Below, piece by piece: positions 25,141 through 38,875 of a stretch of DNA of 64,000 nt. Below the pieces are notes generated by a model. It was not told the DNA's origin. It searched no databases and worked only from the letters and a program-made list of their open reading frames with translations. The translations under genes and the position numbers were made by a program. Each line of letters starts with the position of its first letter. Position 1 is the stretch's first letter. The stretch comes from Coffea arabica (lineage: Eukaryota; Streptophyta; Magnoliopsida; Gentianales; Rubiaceae), in NCBI RefSeq assembly GCF_036785885.1, contig NC_092329.1, positions 4,402,001 through 4,466,000 of the forward strand, written 5' to 3'.

Positions 25141-26152
25141 GCTCTAGTTTTGGATAATATACACTCTCTGTTTTCAAGTGTGTTTAATTTAAATCCAATC
25201 AAGAACAATGTTAGCAAAATCAACGGAACAAATAATTGTGGAAATTAATGATAATATATTATTTTATTTTACTCTTGCCTCATTTTGACTATTTTTAGCA
25301 CATTTTCATTAATTTATATGGTTCAAATCACTAATATTGTCGGCAAGAATAATGAGATAAACTACAGGTGAATCCATGAAAATGTATTGTTTTGCTCTAA
25401 TTGCATTATTTTGATTTTTGTTGACCACTTATAGTAAATTATCATTGATTTATAGGGTTCTCTATGCAGTAAATTTTACTAATTTTATTATTGACTGAAT
25501 TTAAATATGACAAATTTAAGAGATTAATGCGTAAAAGTGTCTAAAATTGAGAATTTAGAATGTAATTAAAAAATTGAAATTTAGAATGTAAAGTAAAAAA
25601 GTAGTATAAATTTAGAATTGCAAAGTGGAATTAGTCCTCGTCTATAATTGCTGCCTTGAATGCATTAAAATACTCATATAAGGTCACATATCTATTTCTA
25701 AGGAACTGGCTAGACTTCAAGTATTGACTATACTACATTCTATATTAGTTTCTCTAAAACTGATGGGTTTTATAATTTCTTTCAATTGGAACTTATAAAC
25801 TAATGAAAAGTAACTCTTGTTTTGTACCACATTACAAAGGGCTTGCGTTAGTAAGAATGATTATATGCTTGACCAGGGACTGAGGTGGATGATACATTGA
25901 ACTTCACCAAAGATAAACAGGACATCCACCATAACAAAGTATAAAGTGGACAGCATGTTATCAACGTCAATATGCACAATGCCAAAAATGTTTCCTGCGT
26001 TAAACACATGTTAGCAGCCGAGCCAACCTCAATTAATTAAGATACAAAAAAAAAAAACTTATGAAATACGGCATTTCTCCAAAGTCACCATTCGTGCTTC
26101 GTCTGAAACAAAAATTAATTGTATTGGATTTTCATACGTTGACAAATTTTTT

Positions 26153-26292
26153 ATGTTTTGGATTTTTATTCTTAGTAAAATTTTTTTTTGTATTTTTTAT
26201 AAATATATTTCTTAATTATCTTTTTATATCACATAATTAAATAATTACAATATATTTTTCTATAAAATTTCTTAAAAATAGCAATCCAAATG
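26153..26292. mobile_element. MITE of the TTTGGAT family
   Basis: The left end contains TTTTGGATTTTTATTC and the right end AGCAATCCAAATGG. The body shares TATATTTTTCTATAAAATTTC with the copies near 14.15 and 30.7 kb. Confidence 0.5.
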
Positions 26293-26689
26293 GTACGTAC
26301 CAAAGTTAAAGCACAAATATTCTCTAAAATAACAGTCGAAATCGTGAAATGAAAAATAGGAGGAGTCATACAAAAACACACACACACACACACAAAATGG
26401 TGAAATTATTCTTAACAATATGATTTTAGAAGCAAACGTACAAGCTTAAATCAAGAAAGAAAAACCATACTGTTACAAAAATTTCTTAGATATTTTTGGT
26501 AGCTGGTTTGATAGCAATCATGGGGTCTAGAAATAGAAGTACGGTCCCCGTCTCATTTTTCTTTCTTCTAAACCAAAACCAAAATCAAAGGCAAGTTGGC
26601 AGGGCATTTGTGCCATTTTCGGTCCGTCGCGGGGGCCTTATCCACTGCCCCACACTTCCGTCCCTGTTCCCTACTTCCTTCCCCTTCCT

Positions 26690-26696
26690 TATAAAC
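26690..26696 (+). promoter_or_regulatory. probable TATA box of the ADR1-like gene
   Basis: TATAAAC lies in a pyrimidine-rich context (CTTCCTTATAAACC) about 133 bp upstream of the ADR1-like ATG. That would put transcription start near 26720 with a leader of about 110 nt. Confidence 0.45.
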
Positions 26697-26828
26697 CGAA
26701 CCTAACAGGCAGCTTCAGTTTTCTTTGTCCATGTCCACCACCACTACTGTGGGTGGCTAAAGCCCCTCTCTCCACTGAGCCCTGGCCCAGCCCGACACGC
26801 GCGCACACACGCAAATAAATAAATAAAA

Positions 26829-29800
26829 ATGGCGGTTACCGATTTCTTCGCCGGCGAGATAGCCACCGAGCTCCTGAAACAACTCATAACCATCTGCAGA
26901 AAATCCACCCTCTGCAAGTCCAGCGCCCAGGACCTCATGGACTCCATTCAAGAACTTATCCCCATCATCCGCGAAATCAAATACACCGGCGTCGAGCTCC
27001 CTCCCACTCGTCAGCGGCAGCTGGATTTTATCTCCCAGAAGCTCCGGGACGGCCAAGAACTGGCCGCACAAGTTCTCAAATCCCCGCGTTGGAATGTGTA
27101 CAAGAATTTGCAGCTAGCGAGGAAGATGGAGAAGCTAGAGAAGACCATATCCAGGTTTGTGCATGGCCCCATGCAAGCTCACGTGCTTGCCGACGTTCAC
27201 CACGTGAGGTTCGACATGGCGGAGAGGTTCGATCGGATTGAAGGGTCCACTAGGAGGCTGGAGCAGAGGCTTGGGGGACTGAAGATTGGTATAGTTGATG
27301 AGAGTGGTGGTTGGATCGGGGAGGCGGTGAAGAGAGTGGAGGAGGAGGAGGAGATGTGCGGTGGTGATGGTGGGTTCATGAGTTTGGGAGCTGGGATGGA
27401 GTTGGGGAAGAGGAAGGTGAAGGAGATGCTGATGGGCAGGGAAGATTTGAGTGTGGTTGGGATATTGGGGATTGGTGGTAGTGGAAAGACAACCTTGGCT
27501 AGAGAAATTTGCCGGGATGATCAAGTCAGAAGTAAGTTACTATTTAAGTACTAATTGCAGTATTTCTTTAGTTTCTATTCCCTTTTTTTTTTTTTTGGGG
27601 TGGGGCATTAGCCTTAGATTTTATTCTTTAATTAGTACTAACTAAGTACTGTTTGAGTTCTTGAACTACTGCTAGTTTGTTCTGCTTTTACTTATTGAGA
27701 ATGAGCTAGGTATGACCTGAATAAGACAGAGAGAGTTCAAAACTTGAAATAAGTTCTGTTATTGTTTAAGAAATATAGAAGTTTCAAGTCTTTTGCTTCT
27801 TATCAAGTTTTATTCTTTTTCTTATAAGCTTTGATGCATTAGATAAGGTTTCCAGCATGTAATTGTTGTCTTTACCGTTAATAATATAGTAGTATATCTT
27901 TAATATTTGTAGAATCAATTTACTAGAGGAAACGCTGCTCTTTGATTTTTGGTGCATTGTGGAGCTGAAATTAGCATGATCATGTGTTATTCTGATCCTG
28001 ATAAACGTACTTGGAATGTCTGTTGTGATTTTAGGCCATTTCAGTAACAGAGTTTTCTTCCTCACTGTCTCTCAATCTCCAAATGTGGAGCAACTGAGAG
28101 CAAAAATTTGGGAAATGATATCTGGCAACTCGATTGATGGTTTTAGCCCTATGATTCCGCAATGGAGGCTACAGTATGATATCAAACCTGCTGCAAAGAC
28201 TCTTCTTGTTCTTGATGATGTTTGGTCACTTTCTGTCCTTGAACAGCTGAAATTTAGGATTCCTGGCTGCAAAATCCTTGTGGTTTCAAGATTCAAGTTC
28301 CAACAAGTCACAGATTGCACGTATGAATTGGAGTTATTGAGGGAAGATGAAGCTATGTCCCTATTCTGCCGCTTTGCCTTTGGACAAAACTCCATCCCTC
28401 TCGGAATCAATAAAAACCTGGTTAAACAGGTTAGCATTTTTAGCTAGCTGACTTGCTGTCATTTGCTCTCTTAGTTCCTGCAAATGCTAAAGGATCAAAA
28501 TGCATCTGTTAGGTTGTTGATGAATGTAAAGGGCTCCCTCTGGCTCTAAAGGTGATCGGAGCCTCTCTAAGGGACCAGCCTGAATTGTTCTGGACAAGTG
28601 CCAAAAACAGATTATCGCGAAGCCAACCAATTTGTGAATCTCATGAAGTCCAACTGCTTGAGCGGATGAAATTGAGTATTGATTACTTGCCAGATAAAGT
28701 CAGACAATGTTTCTTGGATTTGGGTTCCTTTCCAGAAGATAAGAAAATTCCTTTAGATATCGTCATTAACATGTGGGTGGAACTACATGATATTGATGAA
28801 GAGGAGGCTTTTGCTATTCTTGTTGAGCTTTCAAACAAAAATCTCCTGACGCTCGTGAAAGATGCTCGGTATGTGCCTTAGTTGTAGCGCAAAAATTCAA
28901 TCTGTCAATTGGAATTCCTCCTTGTTTGTGAAAGTCAATTGATACGCATGCTTTCTTTTTTCTTTCCTTCTTTTTTCCTTTTTAATTCCCCCCTACCCCT
29001 CCCAAAAAAACCAAAAAAAGTAGTGTTCTGAAACGTTTCAACCATTTTCACTGCACAGATCAGGAGACATGTATAGCACTTATTATGAAATATGTGTATC
29101 GCAACATGATGTGCTGAGGGACCTGGCAATTTATTTAAGTAGTCGTGAGGACATCAATAGACGGAGGCGTCTGCTCATGCCAAGAAGAGAAGAAGGGCTG
29201 CCAAAGGAGTGGGAGAGGAATCTGGATGAGCCATTCAATGCACAGATCGTCTCCGTGTATACAGGTATATCATATTTACTGCTTCATAGCTTGACTCGGC
29301 CATTGCTATGCTACTTTTATGATATTTTGCCCTAGTTTTATCAGCTGCTACTTTTATGACCAGGGCATGTAATTGACAGACTTCCATTGTTTCAATTATT
29401 TTAAGAGTATCACAACTCAGCTAACTTTTCTGTGTCTTAAAAGTTGATTCACTTTGAGGGCTTACAAATATATTTTACTTTATGAATTCAGGGAGAATGG
29501 GAGAGATGGACTGGTTCCAGATGGATTTTCCAAAAGCTGAAGTGCTCATATTGAATTTTTCATCAGATGAATACTTCTTGCCTCCTTTCATTGACAACAT
29601 GCCCAAGCTTAGAGCTTTGATACTCATCAACTATGGCACCTCCAGTGCAGTCCTGCAGAATGTGTCGGTGTTCAGCAATTTAAGCAACTTGAGGAGCCTC
29701 TGGTTGGAAAAAGTGTCCGTTCCTCGCTTGCCTGACAGAATGATACCCCTAGAAAATTTGCGAAAGATGTCAATAATTCTTTCTGATATCAACAATAACC

Positions 29801-30324
29801 TTGATCAATCAGTTGTAGACTTGCCCCATCTCTTTCCACGTCTCTCGGAGTTCACAATGGATCATTGCATCAATTTTTATGAGCTCCCACCATCCATATG
29901 CAGGATGCAGTCACTGAGAAGCCTGAGCATCACTAATTGTGATACTCTTGAAAGATTTCCAAAGGATTTGGGTAAACTGAGTTCACTACAAATTTTAAGG
30001 ATCTATGCTTGTCCAAAACTAAGAAGCCTTCCCTCTGGAATCGGTCATCTTATTTGGCTGAAGTACCTAGACATCTCGCAATGTGTAAATTTGCGATGCC
30101 TCCCGGAGGAAATTGGCGGGTGCAGAAGTTTAGAGAAGATTGATATGAGGGAATGTCCACAGATTAGAAACGTGCCAATGTCTGTTGCAGCATTGCAGTC
30201 TTTGCAGCGCGTGATTTGTGATGAAGAGGTTTCTTGGTTGTGGAAGGATTTGGAAAAGATTGGCTCGAATCTTTGTGTTCAAGTTGCTGAGGAATGCTTT
30301 AATCTGGACTGGCTGGCTGAATGA
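26829..30324 (+). CDS. ADR1: ADR1-type RPW8-NB-LRR helper immune receptor
   Basis: Five exons join in phase: 26829-27531, 28035-28429, 28513-28868, 29059-29264 and 29492-30324, giving about 830 aa (ADR1 proteins are about 790-820). The start MAVTDFFAGEIATELLKQL opens an RPW8-type coiled-coil domain (about 1-150), with KNLQLARKMEKLEKTISRF as a family landmark. The NB-ARC shows the P-loop GIGGSGKTTLA (near 215), kinase-2 LLVLDDVW (near 292), CKGLPLALKVIG (near 375), CFLDLGSFPED, and QHD in place of MHD, as is usual in ADR1. About ten irregular leucine-rich repeats follow. Family members act downstream of sensor NLRs with EDS1/PAD4/SAG101-type partners and form membrane calcium channels. No in-frame damage is seen. 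An acidic run (EEEEE) sits in the linker before the NB domain. Confidence 0.95.
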
Positions 30325-30624
30325 TCAGGGCCTTTCCTTTGGTCAATTGGGAGCAGAAAATTGCGAGACAAAGGTGGGACGGTCTTCCGGAATCCTGACC
30401 TGTGTGGAGGCAAGAAGGTCCGACTTTTGAATTACCTTTCAAGCCAAGGACATTTATGTCCCACACTAAATGTTGTATGGTTCATGAAATGTAAATAGAA
30501 ATTAGCAACTCAAAACATGAACTGAACTTCTATAATAGGGTCATTGATGATCTTGGTGTACGAGTTGACCCGTCAAATCCCTGGCCTACAAGAATAGAAT
30601 TAGAGAAAGTGCTTGTTAGAAAAG
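30325..30624. other. 3' flank of the ADR1-like gene
   Basis: Probably 3' UTR at least to about 30540. No other feature was recognised. Confidence 0.4.
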
Positions 30625-30908
30625 GGATTTTTTATTAAAATAAAAAAATCTCTATGTTTTTTGATGAAAATATTTTTCAATCATTTTTTTATTTCACATA
30701 TATAAAATCGTTACAGTATATTTTTTGAGTAAATTTTATATACACTGTGAAGAAGGTGTATACATTTGAATTCATGATATATGTGTAAAAAATTGAATTT
30801 TAAATTTAAATTTTATATAATTATCATTCATTCAATGCTGATAGTGTATATACAAAAAATTAATCCATATTTTTTTAACAAAAGTTTCAAAAAATTACAA
30901 TCCAAACA
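30625..30908. mobile_element. MITE of the TTTGGAT family, split by a 140-bp insert
   Basis: Removing 30727-30866 and one target copy restores a continuous family body that reads TTACAGTATATTTTTT, then AACAAAAGTTTC, then AATTACAATCCAAACACG. This matches the copy at 26153-26292. The left inverted end is poor. Confidence 0.6.
30727..30866. mobile_element. 140-bp Mutator-like MITE nested in another MITE
   Basis: It is flanked by a perfect 9-bp duplication ATATTTTTT (30718-30726 and 30867-30875). Its ends are imperfect inverses: GAGTAAATTTTATATACACT on the left and, read inward, GGATTAATTTTTTGTATATA then CACT on the right. The 9-bp duplication points to Mutator-type insertion. Confidence 0.75.
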
Positions 30909-31238
30909 CGAGTGAATTTCCATTTTGCTTCCCCGCAATGTACGAATGGGACCAATAACATCTCTCAATGGAAGTGGAATCAACGTTGGTAAGGAAAGCA
31001 ACAAATCCATGAAAATTCTAGTCCTATAGGTACTTGATAAAGACTACAACGAGTGCTATCCCTTTCGAGAATGCTGCTCTTGAAGTAATGGCTTCTCAGT
31101 TCTCATCATCGACCTAACCACTTTGTGATTGTTTGTGGAACAATTCATGAACGAGTGCGTAAGATAAAACGTGTGGACCCTTGTGTCCGGCAGCTAACAT
31201 GCTGTCAATTCAGATGATTTTCCAATCTGTTTTATACG

Positions 31239-32254
31239 AGGGATAATTACAGAAGGATACCTTAGATTTCTAACAATATATCACCTAGGAGATGTTTGAG
31301 GTTTCAAAAATATTACTTAGCTCTCTTATTTTTAAATTTTTGTAACATTTTAAACCCAATTCAAGATATGCTATTAAAAGAATCGCTCATTTTAAGAAAA
31401 GAGAACATAGTTTCTTTCCAACATTGCCTTTCGATTTCCTCACTATTATAAAATTAAAAAAAATATATTAATAAAAAGCTAAAAACAAAGACAAAAGTAT
31501 GAAGATGTAAATATGATGGAACAAAATCTAACAAGCACAACCATAAGCAAAAAATTTTTAAATATTAAAAAATTATTAAAAATATTTTCAAATTAGTAAA
31601 AGAAAATTTTTTGTCTTCTTTATGGTTCAATTATTTGATATTATAATGGGGGTCAATTATTTTGGCCGAATGTCAGATTCCTTCTACTAAAGCGTCGCAA
31701 TTTAAGGGATAGATTATGATTTTAAAACTTTAATGGTGGGTCCACCTTAATTTTTTGATATGTAAGCTGGAATTTAAGAAATTTTATAAATTATTTAGCA
31801 TTTTCATTTTTTTTATCCATATCGATGGATTGTAAATTTAAAAAATGGAAAAGTGTTTAAATTTATATTTATAACTTATTTGAGATGGCTAAAAAAATTA
31901 ATTTGAAATGCTCTAGAGATGCAAAAAAATCATTTCATTTATATAGTATTATGGATGACTTTTACGCGTTTTGTAAAAAAGGATCTCCCAACCTCAATAA
32001 AAAACTTATAATTTTCCGTTAAAAAGTAAATTGATAAATTTTCAAACATTTAGGAATTTCAAATTAGTTTATCAAAACCCCAACAAAAGGACAATTTCGA
32101 AATAAAATTATGTATATAGTTCAAATACAATTTTGTTTAGTATTCTATTTTGAATTAAGTTGATAATAATGTTACAAAAAGTTTGAAAATAAGGAAAACA
32201 AGCGATATTTTTGAAACTTCCAGGGTGCTAACTGATAGGTTTTTGAAATTATCC
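31239..32254. mobile_element. Mutator-like TIR element, family 1 copy B
   Basis: It starts with GGGATAATTACAGAAGGATA and ends …GGTTTTTGAAATTATCC. The ends are inverse and related to those at 11498-12609. The flanks TTTTATACG (31230-31238) and TTTTATACA (32255-32263) are an aged 9-bp duplication. The roughly 1.0-kb AT-rich core has no coding. Confidence 0.72.
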
Positions 32255-32263
32255 TTTTATACA

Positions 32264-32776
32264 ATAATAATAATATGATTTAGCTATCTTCTTTTGAAGA
32301 CGCACTTTATATCTTCTTCAAGTCAAAATAACGCTCAATGCTTATATTTAACATCCATCTTACAAGTTCCATCTTTCAATCAAAATGACCTCACACAGAT
32401 GCCCCTTTCAGAAGGATCAAAATGACCATAACTGGCTGCCGAAATTCTGGACTTGCTTTTGCTGCTTGCTCATCTTAGAACGTGAAGACAGACATCAGAT
32501 AATGAACGGAAGTCGACATCATCAGTCAATGAAGTGTGTGGAGAACCCTGGTCAAATCTGTCCAGTCATGCATGATTCCCTCGTGCAAAAAATATGGTCC
32601 AAATATGCCAATCATAATGAGGCTTGTGGTTTGTATAATATTCAATACTGACTGCTGACCAATTTTCTTCCTGATCAGAAAAATGGAAGAGAAAAAAACA
32701 GGCCTTTCACACACACTTTTGAAACGTGTGATTTCAACACAAGCCACAGATGTACAATAATAATAATGCGTCTTCT
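32264..32776. other. 3' flank and probable 3' UTR of the NAT gene
   Basis: Lies downstream of the NAT stop codon on the minus strand. No gene of its own is apparent. Confidence 0.4.
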
Positions 32777-35700
32777 TCACAGAAATCTAGTTGGGATATA
32801 ATCGTTGATTATAAGAGGATAATTGTAAAACTCCTCATTTCTGCTATCTCCTTTTCGCCTCTGGAAGGGTACAAGCCAAGGTAATCCTCTTTCATCTCGA
32901 GCGTGCCCCGCTTCTAGAGTGTTATCTAGAAGGGTTCCGACTATGATTGCGACGGTAGGAGGCGAAGAGAATATTGTATTTAATATGTTGTTGAACTGTA
33001 AGCACCAAAGAAAATGAAACTCATCAGCCCAGCAGCAGCCAACATCCAATAATTGCAATCTTAGACAAGCTCAATGAAAAAACACCAAATGTCAAGTCCA
33101 CCAATTGTTTTAGCAGTGTGTCAAAAATATCAAATCATGCGCTTTGTACGTTCACAACAGGAACTTGCATACCAGGATTGATTGCATAAAAAAGTCTTAC
33201 TAGCTAAAAGTGTAAACCCTGGGTTCAGGATAATTCAGCACAATAGTCCTTGGAGTTACCTTTATCTGTTTAACTACGGACCTTTTGATTCTTATTGTTT
33301 TATACCGAATTTAGTTGAAATTTCCACATAGAAGCGTCTTCTTGATCAAAACTATCTATGTCATCTACAGCCATACATGGAAGACAATAATGATATCAAA
33401 AGGCAAAAAAAGTGCAAGAGTTGAGTGAAAGAGACGAGATCAGCATAGCATATTCGTACCCATCCAGCACCAGTTTTAGCAGGCCCATGGCCAGCCATAT
33501 CTGTATTCATGACGAAGTACTGTGGTATTGATATCCCAAGGAACAAGGAGAGGCCTAAAATATAGATGTTGCGCATGGAGTTTGGGTTTGCAAATTGAAT
33601 GAATGATATCCCAGTGGCAGCTGCATGAAAAGGGGGAATTAAATACTGTCACAACATTTACGCCTTAAAAAGACATTGAAGAGAGGCTCAAAACCAATGA
33701 AGCATCACTCACCAACAATAGCATATAACACGCAGTATATGGCAGCAAATATTGGCAAGGGGATAGATGCAAAGAAAGCTCCAAATTTTCCTGAAAAACA
33801 TTTGTCGCCATAAAATTACAAACAACAAAATGCCGCATTAGGGGAAAATTATTCTTGGACCTGTAATATGGATAAAAGGAAAAGTGTTGGGTAAATATCC
33901 AAACCAAATATTGAGAAAAATATCATGAAACCGCTTGATATCTCGACCACCCTTCTGCTCCCTACACGTGTAAGCCCAAGAAGACCAACATTCTCACTGC
34001 ATTTAATCCAGACAAAAGATCAAGTGACACTAAACAACGGGAAGCCAATCAGAAGACAATATTTAGAAACCCCTCCAACCCCTACTCTAACAAAACTGGA
34101 TAAGTGGTTTTTTTTCCTGCACAATAATTAGAAATTTTATTAAGATCAGAAAAAAAAAGTTCGTACAGGAGATTTACTCGAGTGTACCATAAAATCTCTT
34201 AGACTAACATGGTCAGTACTATAATAGACATCGCGTAGGAAGCCCCCCATTCAACTACTAAATTCCAGTTCTCCAGATTACTAGGTAAGAGGGGAGCAGT
34301 ATACACTGCATTCTTCTGATTAAAGACTCTAAAATCCCCACAACAGAAAATTGCTTTGACTGAAACCCTGCTAAATTCCTTGCTTTCAAGACAGTATAGA
34401 CAGTCACAGCAAGTACCATACATGCTTTGTAGAACTAGATAAGTGCTCAACAGCCAAAAAGGATACAAGTAAACCCCGCATTTCCATCACATCACAGATT
34501 CAAGTGCCCATTCAAAGAAAAAGAAATGCCAAATGTATCCTGCATCTAACCATTCAACCATACCTACTTGTGCACATGCCAGTAACACTTAGTATGCACC
34601 TAGCATTATGTTTCTCATAGAGATTGAAATAAATGTGCCTACTAAATATTGAAATATTCAGAAACTACAATTCATCTTCACCAAGAGGCATAATTCCTTA
34701 CACAGATACAGCTGAACCAACCAAAGAACCAAATATGCCATCAAGTAGTTGGCCTATGCCCTGCGAACACGAAGAATACACCATATAAGTTTCTTTTCTA
34801 GTTGTATAAACATTTTTAATTGTAATACTTAAAAAGAGACGATACTATAGTAGATGATTAGCAATTGAGATCAAAGCCTCTTGATTGCACTATAACCTGC
34901 AAGCCAATGCTCCGGCTCACTACATGTGAAGGGGGCGGTGTGGCACCTGCAAGTCGCGCTGCTGCATAAAATGCTCCAGTGGACTGCACAATGAAATCTA
35001 ACATCAGTACAACGCAAATAGTTAAAGCAACAAATTACCGCTTGTAAAACTTAATCCCTGAACATTTATCATTTCAACAGCCCACCAACTCACAACCCCC
35101 ATTCCCCACCAAAAAATTAAAAGATAAATAACTTTCAAAGATTATTGTTCTAATATCCTTGAACAACAATCAGAAAAATAAGAGACAGAAAACAAAGGGC
35201 ACCAAATCCAAGGAAAAGCATTTGATGTCCCTTGGTAAATCAAATTCGTAGAAGTAATACCTCTGCTGATGAAACAAGTGCAGCCCCCATCATCCCAAAA
35301 ACATGGCTTGCTCTAAATATAGGGGTTCCCCACTGGAAAGGGTAGGGAATCTTTATCCTGCGTTAGAGAAACACCATGATTCAATCATATGAAGCTTGAA
35401 TTGGAAAAAAGAACCACATATTTTAGCATACCAAGGAGCAGATGACATCAGGAAAGATCTGTCTGTGCGGCAACTCATCTTGGTCTGATCCCGAACATTC
35501 TTGTAAGCACCAGCCACGGTAAGAATAGCAGCAAAAGCCCAAATAATTCCAACACACAACAGCAATGCAAACCTCTCAAGAATTGGACGGGTTTTTGGAT
35601 GGATGTGTTGTAGATACTACAGTCAAGCTATACAAATTAGAGTCCAACCTTGTGATGGTCACCCATGCAAAAAGTCAAATGAACACTATCTTACCTGTTG

Positions 35701-38091
35701 GCTGATAACTAGCAAAATTAACATGGGCAGCCCTATCTCCACACAGTTTCCAAGCTGCAGAAACATCCAACCAGTGTACAAAAACCATGAAATCTTCATT
35801 CTAACCATCATATAGGAATTGAAACAAGCTCCAGAAAAAGTTCAAGGATACATACCTGTGGGAAGCCCCTAGCAAACAAACCCAGACCAACCACACATAC
35901 CACTGGCACTAAAACGAGAGGGCTGAAAAACCTACATCAAATTAGAGTGCATTAAGATTTTCCCCTGGATGCCTGCCGTTGAGTGAGGTGGTAGTAAGGG
36001 GGAAAACGAAGAGAAAACAACAAAATAAAAAACAGAAGATAGATTAGACCACTGTTTTGTACCTAGTAAGGTTTCCCCATGCCTTGCCATATCCAATGAT
36101 AATATTGAGAATTGACGATACTATTAGTGACCCTTGAACAGCTCTCATAATGTGTGTAAATCTCTACAAGCACCCAAATTAGAAAAGTGAAAAAGGAGTA
36201 GATTCTAATGACATGAACATGTTCAATTAAATCTATACGAAGGATCCCTTTTTACTGCGTTTTATACCCTGATTATCTAAATGAAACCTTCACTGTGAGA
36301 GTATGTATGGAGTAGCAGCAATCAGATAATATGACTAAGTTCATATCAGGCTTCCACTAAGCATAAGTAGCAAATAGAGGGCTAATGATGTAGCGTGAAC
36401 AAAACTTAGTTGGTTTGGCTGCATGAAACTTTGCAAGAGCTTGAATGGTGAAGTGAAATTAATTCCCTATAGAGGGCTCCTATTAACCAACCTTCACCCA
36501 TGCTACCCCATTCTAAACCTACGTTCATGACTAGAATCAGCAGGCTAAAACCTTATATTGGACGCAAAGCATACCTCCTCTCCCCCATCGACAAGAACCA
36601 AAAGACCACAAAAGTAATGTTATATATATGCTGTTATACGAGGTTGAGCACTTGTTTGGGTCCTTTGTCCATTCGAATGTTGATGCTTGAAGTTGGGGGA
36701 CCTTTGAACAGGGAGTGGGATATTACCTTTCATATTGGATACTTTCCAAAATTAAACTGCTAGCATGGAAAGTTTCTTGTTAAAATTTTGCAATAGCTGA
36801 AGAACAGGTAATGCCAGACTTGAAGGTGATTTGCTAAAGCATTCTATGGAAAAACAAAATGTAGGGAATCGCTAAATTACGAGTAAAACAAAAGTCACAA
36901 ATGACTGTCACACACAGATATCAGGTTAAGAAAAGCATAGCATTGCCAATAAAAACACTCACAACTGTCAGCTGCCTTTCTTAACGTTGTCTATATAGAA
37001 TGCTTCAAACGTTAAAAATAGGTTACAAACAGCTAAAGTAGATCGTTTTCCTGCACTATTTACTCTCTAGAGTGAGTTCAGGTACCTCATGCTCGGTGGT
37101 GAAGTTACTATCATTGAAATCATTGATGGCCAACAGGACTGATATAAAGTAGGCAAAAGATGGACCCATTACTGTAGGAAGTCTTGAACCAAATAAAGTT
37201 TGCAAAAGCGTATTTATCCCAGACATGAAAAGCATAGACTGGATCACTCGGGCTTTGTCACCCTGTTCATACAATACCAAATTCAGGAGTTTAATAATTC
37301 AGAAACTATCTTCTCCTAACTAGGCGTCCTCATTCAGATAAAAATGAAAAAACCTTACATGGCCTCCGCCCATTCTTGGCACGAGCACTGTAGCAATCAT
37401 AACTGCAGTTCCGAGCATGACAATGTAGTGCTGAAAGGCCAGGAGGACAGTTTGATCTGCAAAATAATGAAAACAACAGAGCCCAAATTAGCTTTAATCG
37501 AAAAGCTCAAGATTAGGGAAAATGAAAATCACATACAGGGCATGAACTTGCGAAAACCAGAAAGGAAAGCGAGTGGTGCAGTGGGGAATCTCCACAGTCC
37601 GACTTATAAATCTACTTTATCATCAATGAATTCTTGCTTGCACGATCAGGAGGCATACTATCAAGAAATGGGGGGAAAATGCAGACTTTATAGTAGGCAT
37701 TATAAATCGCCGTTCCATTCTATAATTAAGGAAGAAACATTAAAAGCACCAAAGTGTTGCATGTTGGATACAAGTAAAATCCAAACACTGGACCCTTTAC
37801 TGATGCAAAAATCAATTATTTTAACTACCCAAGTTAGAGCAATACGATAGATTAGACATCATACATATAACAAGAAACGAGAAAGATATCACAAGCTAGC
37901 AGTTGGTATAGAGAAAGACAGAGAAGAAAAGACTGACGCCAAGATGGGTTAGAATGGATGCAGTAATGAAGCTGAAGAAGTTGTTCTGCAGGAGGATAAA
38001 GAGGGCCTCTGGCTGCACCGAGAGGTGGAACCGGCCCCGGTGGTGGCTGAGGTGGCGGTGGCTGGTGGTTATGGTTTCCCGTTTCCCCCAT
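32777..38091 (-). CDS. NAT3: nucleobase-ascorbate transporter (NAT3-like)
   Basis: Fourteen minus-strand exons join in phase and total 1644 nt (547 aa; Arabidopsis NAT3 is about 551): 37938-38091, 37359-37456, 37086-37262, 36063-36163, 35856-35931, 35695-35754, 35432-35616, 35261-35357, 34897-34983, 34702-34760, 33905-33996, 33713-33790, 33460-33620 and 32777-32995. The start MGETGNHNHQ leads a proline-rich cytosolic tail, then YCIHSNPSW. The QH pair in TM1 (AFQHYIVMLGT, near residue 60) and the NAT signature ENVGLLGLTR (about 366-375) are intact. Many hydrophobic segments span the chain, and the C-terminus YIPTRFL matches NAT3. The NCS2/NAT family moves purines, uracil or xanthine with protons across the plasma membrane; the substrate here is not shown. 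Exon 11 has a GT donor in a weak context (GTTTGG). Confidence 0.95.
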
Positions 38092-38875
38092 CTTTATTTT
38101 TTCTACTACTCTCTTATCAAGTATCAACCTTTTCCACTTCCCAAGCTACTCAAACTCGTAAAAAAATCAAAACTTGTCCCTTATAACACTCCTTCCTCTA
38201 CTTCTGAAAAAAATTTACAGTCTTCCTTGATTTCAAGAATCAGAACGGCACCGACACCTACGCTCCCATACTAGAAGCAAAACATGAAAGTTGTAGAAGA
38301 CAAATTTGGGGACGAAATTATAAGTGCTGCTATAGCTACTTCCGAGCATGACCATGTGGGATTCTTTTATAGCTAGCTAGTATTTCAAAAGTTTGAAGCT
38401 TTGGAACGTTGTTGATGAGAATTTAAAAAAGGCTTTAAATATGTACATCAGATCAGATTTAGTAGTATTAATTGATTAGCTTCTGACAAGATGAAAGAAG
38501 GAGCTGAGAAAGCAAGAGTGAAAGTGAAGAAGGGATGAGGGGTGGGGAAATTAGTGTGCAAGGTGCAGGTTTGTGTGTTGTTGGGTTTACGTTAAGGTTT
38601 GTCACGTTGTTGATTTCGAGGTACATCCCCATGGTGCATGGGCTAACGATGGACAGTGAGCGAGTAGCGCGTGGGTCCACGAGTTTCGAGGTTTATTTGC
38701 ATTACTACCCCTACACATCCATTGTATGACGGTTTTGCCACGGATCCTCTTTCTGTGTGGAGGTTTGAAGTCTTTTTAGATTTTCCTATTCTTTTCCCCG
38801 ACCTTTCCCTGCTTTGCCATTTTGTCCTCTGGCTCTTTTTTTTTTTTTTTTTTCATTTTTCAAGACAAATAGGGG

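Larger units (their letters stand above)
23611..26680. other. intergenic region upstream of the ADR1-like gene
   Basis: AT-rich with no gene. It contains MITE copies near 23936-24057 and 26153-26292, a 120-bp direct-repeat pair (24009-24128 and 25021-25140), a CT-rich microsatellite near 24610, and a (CA)n run near 26377-26394. Confidence 0.5.
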
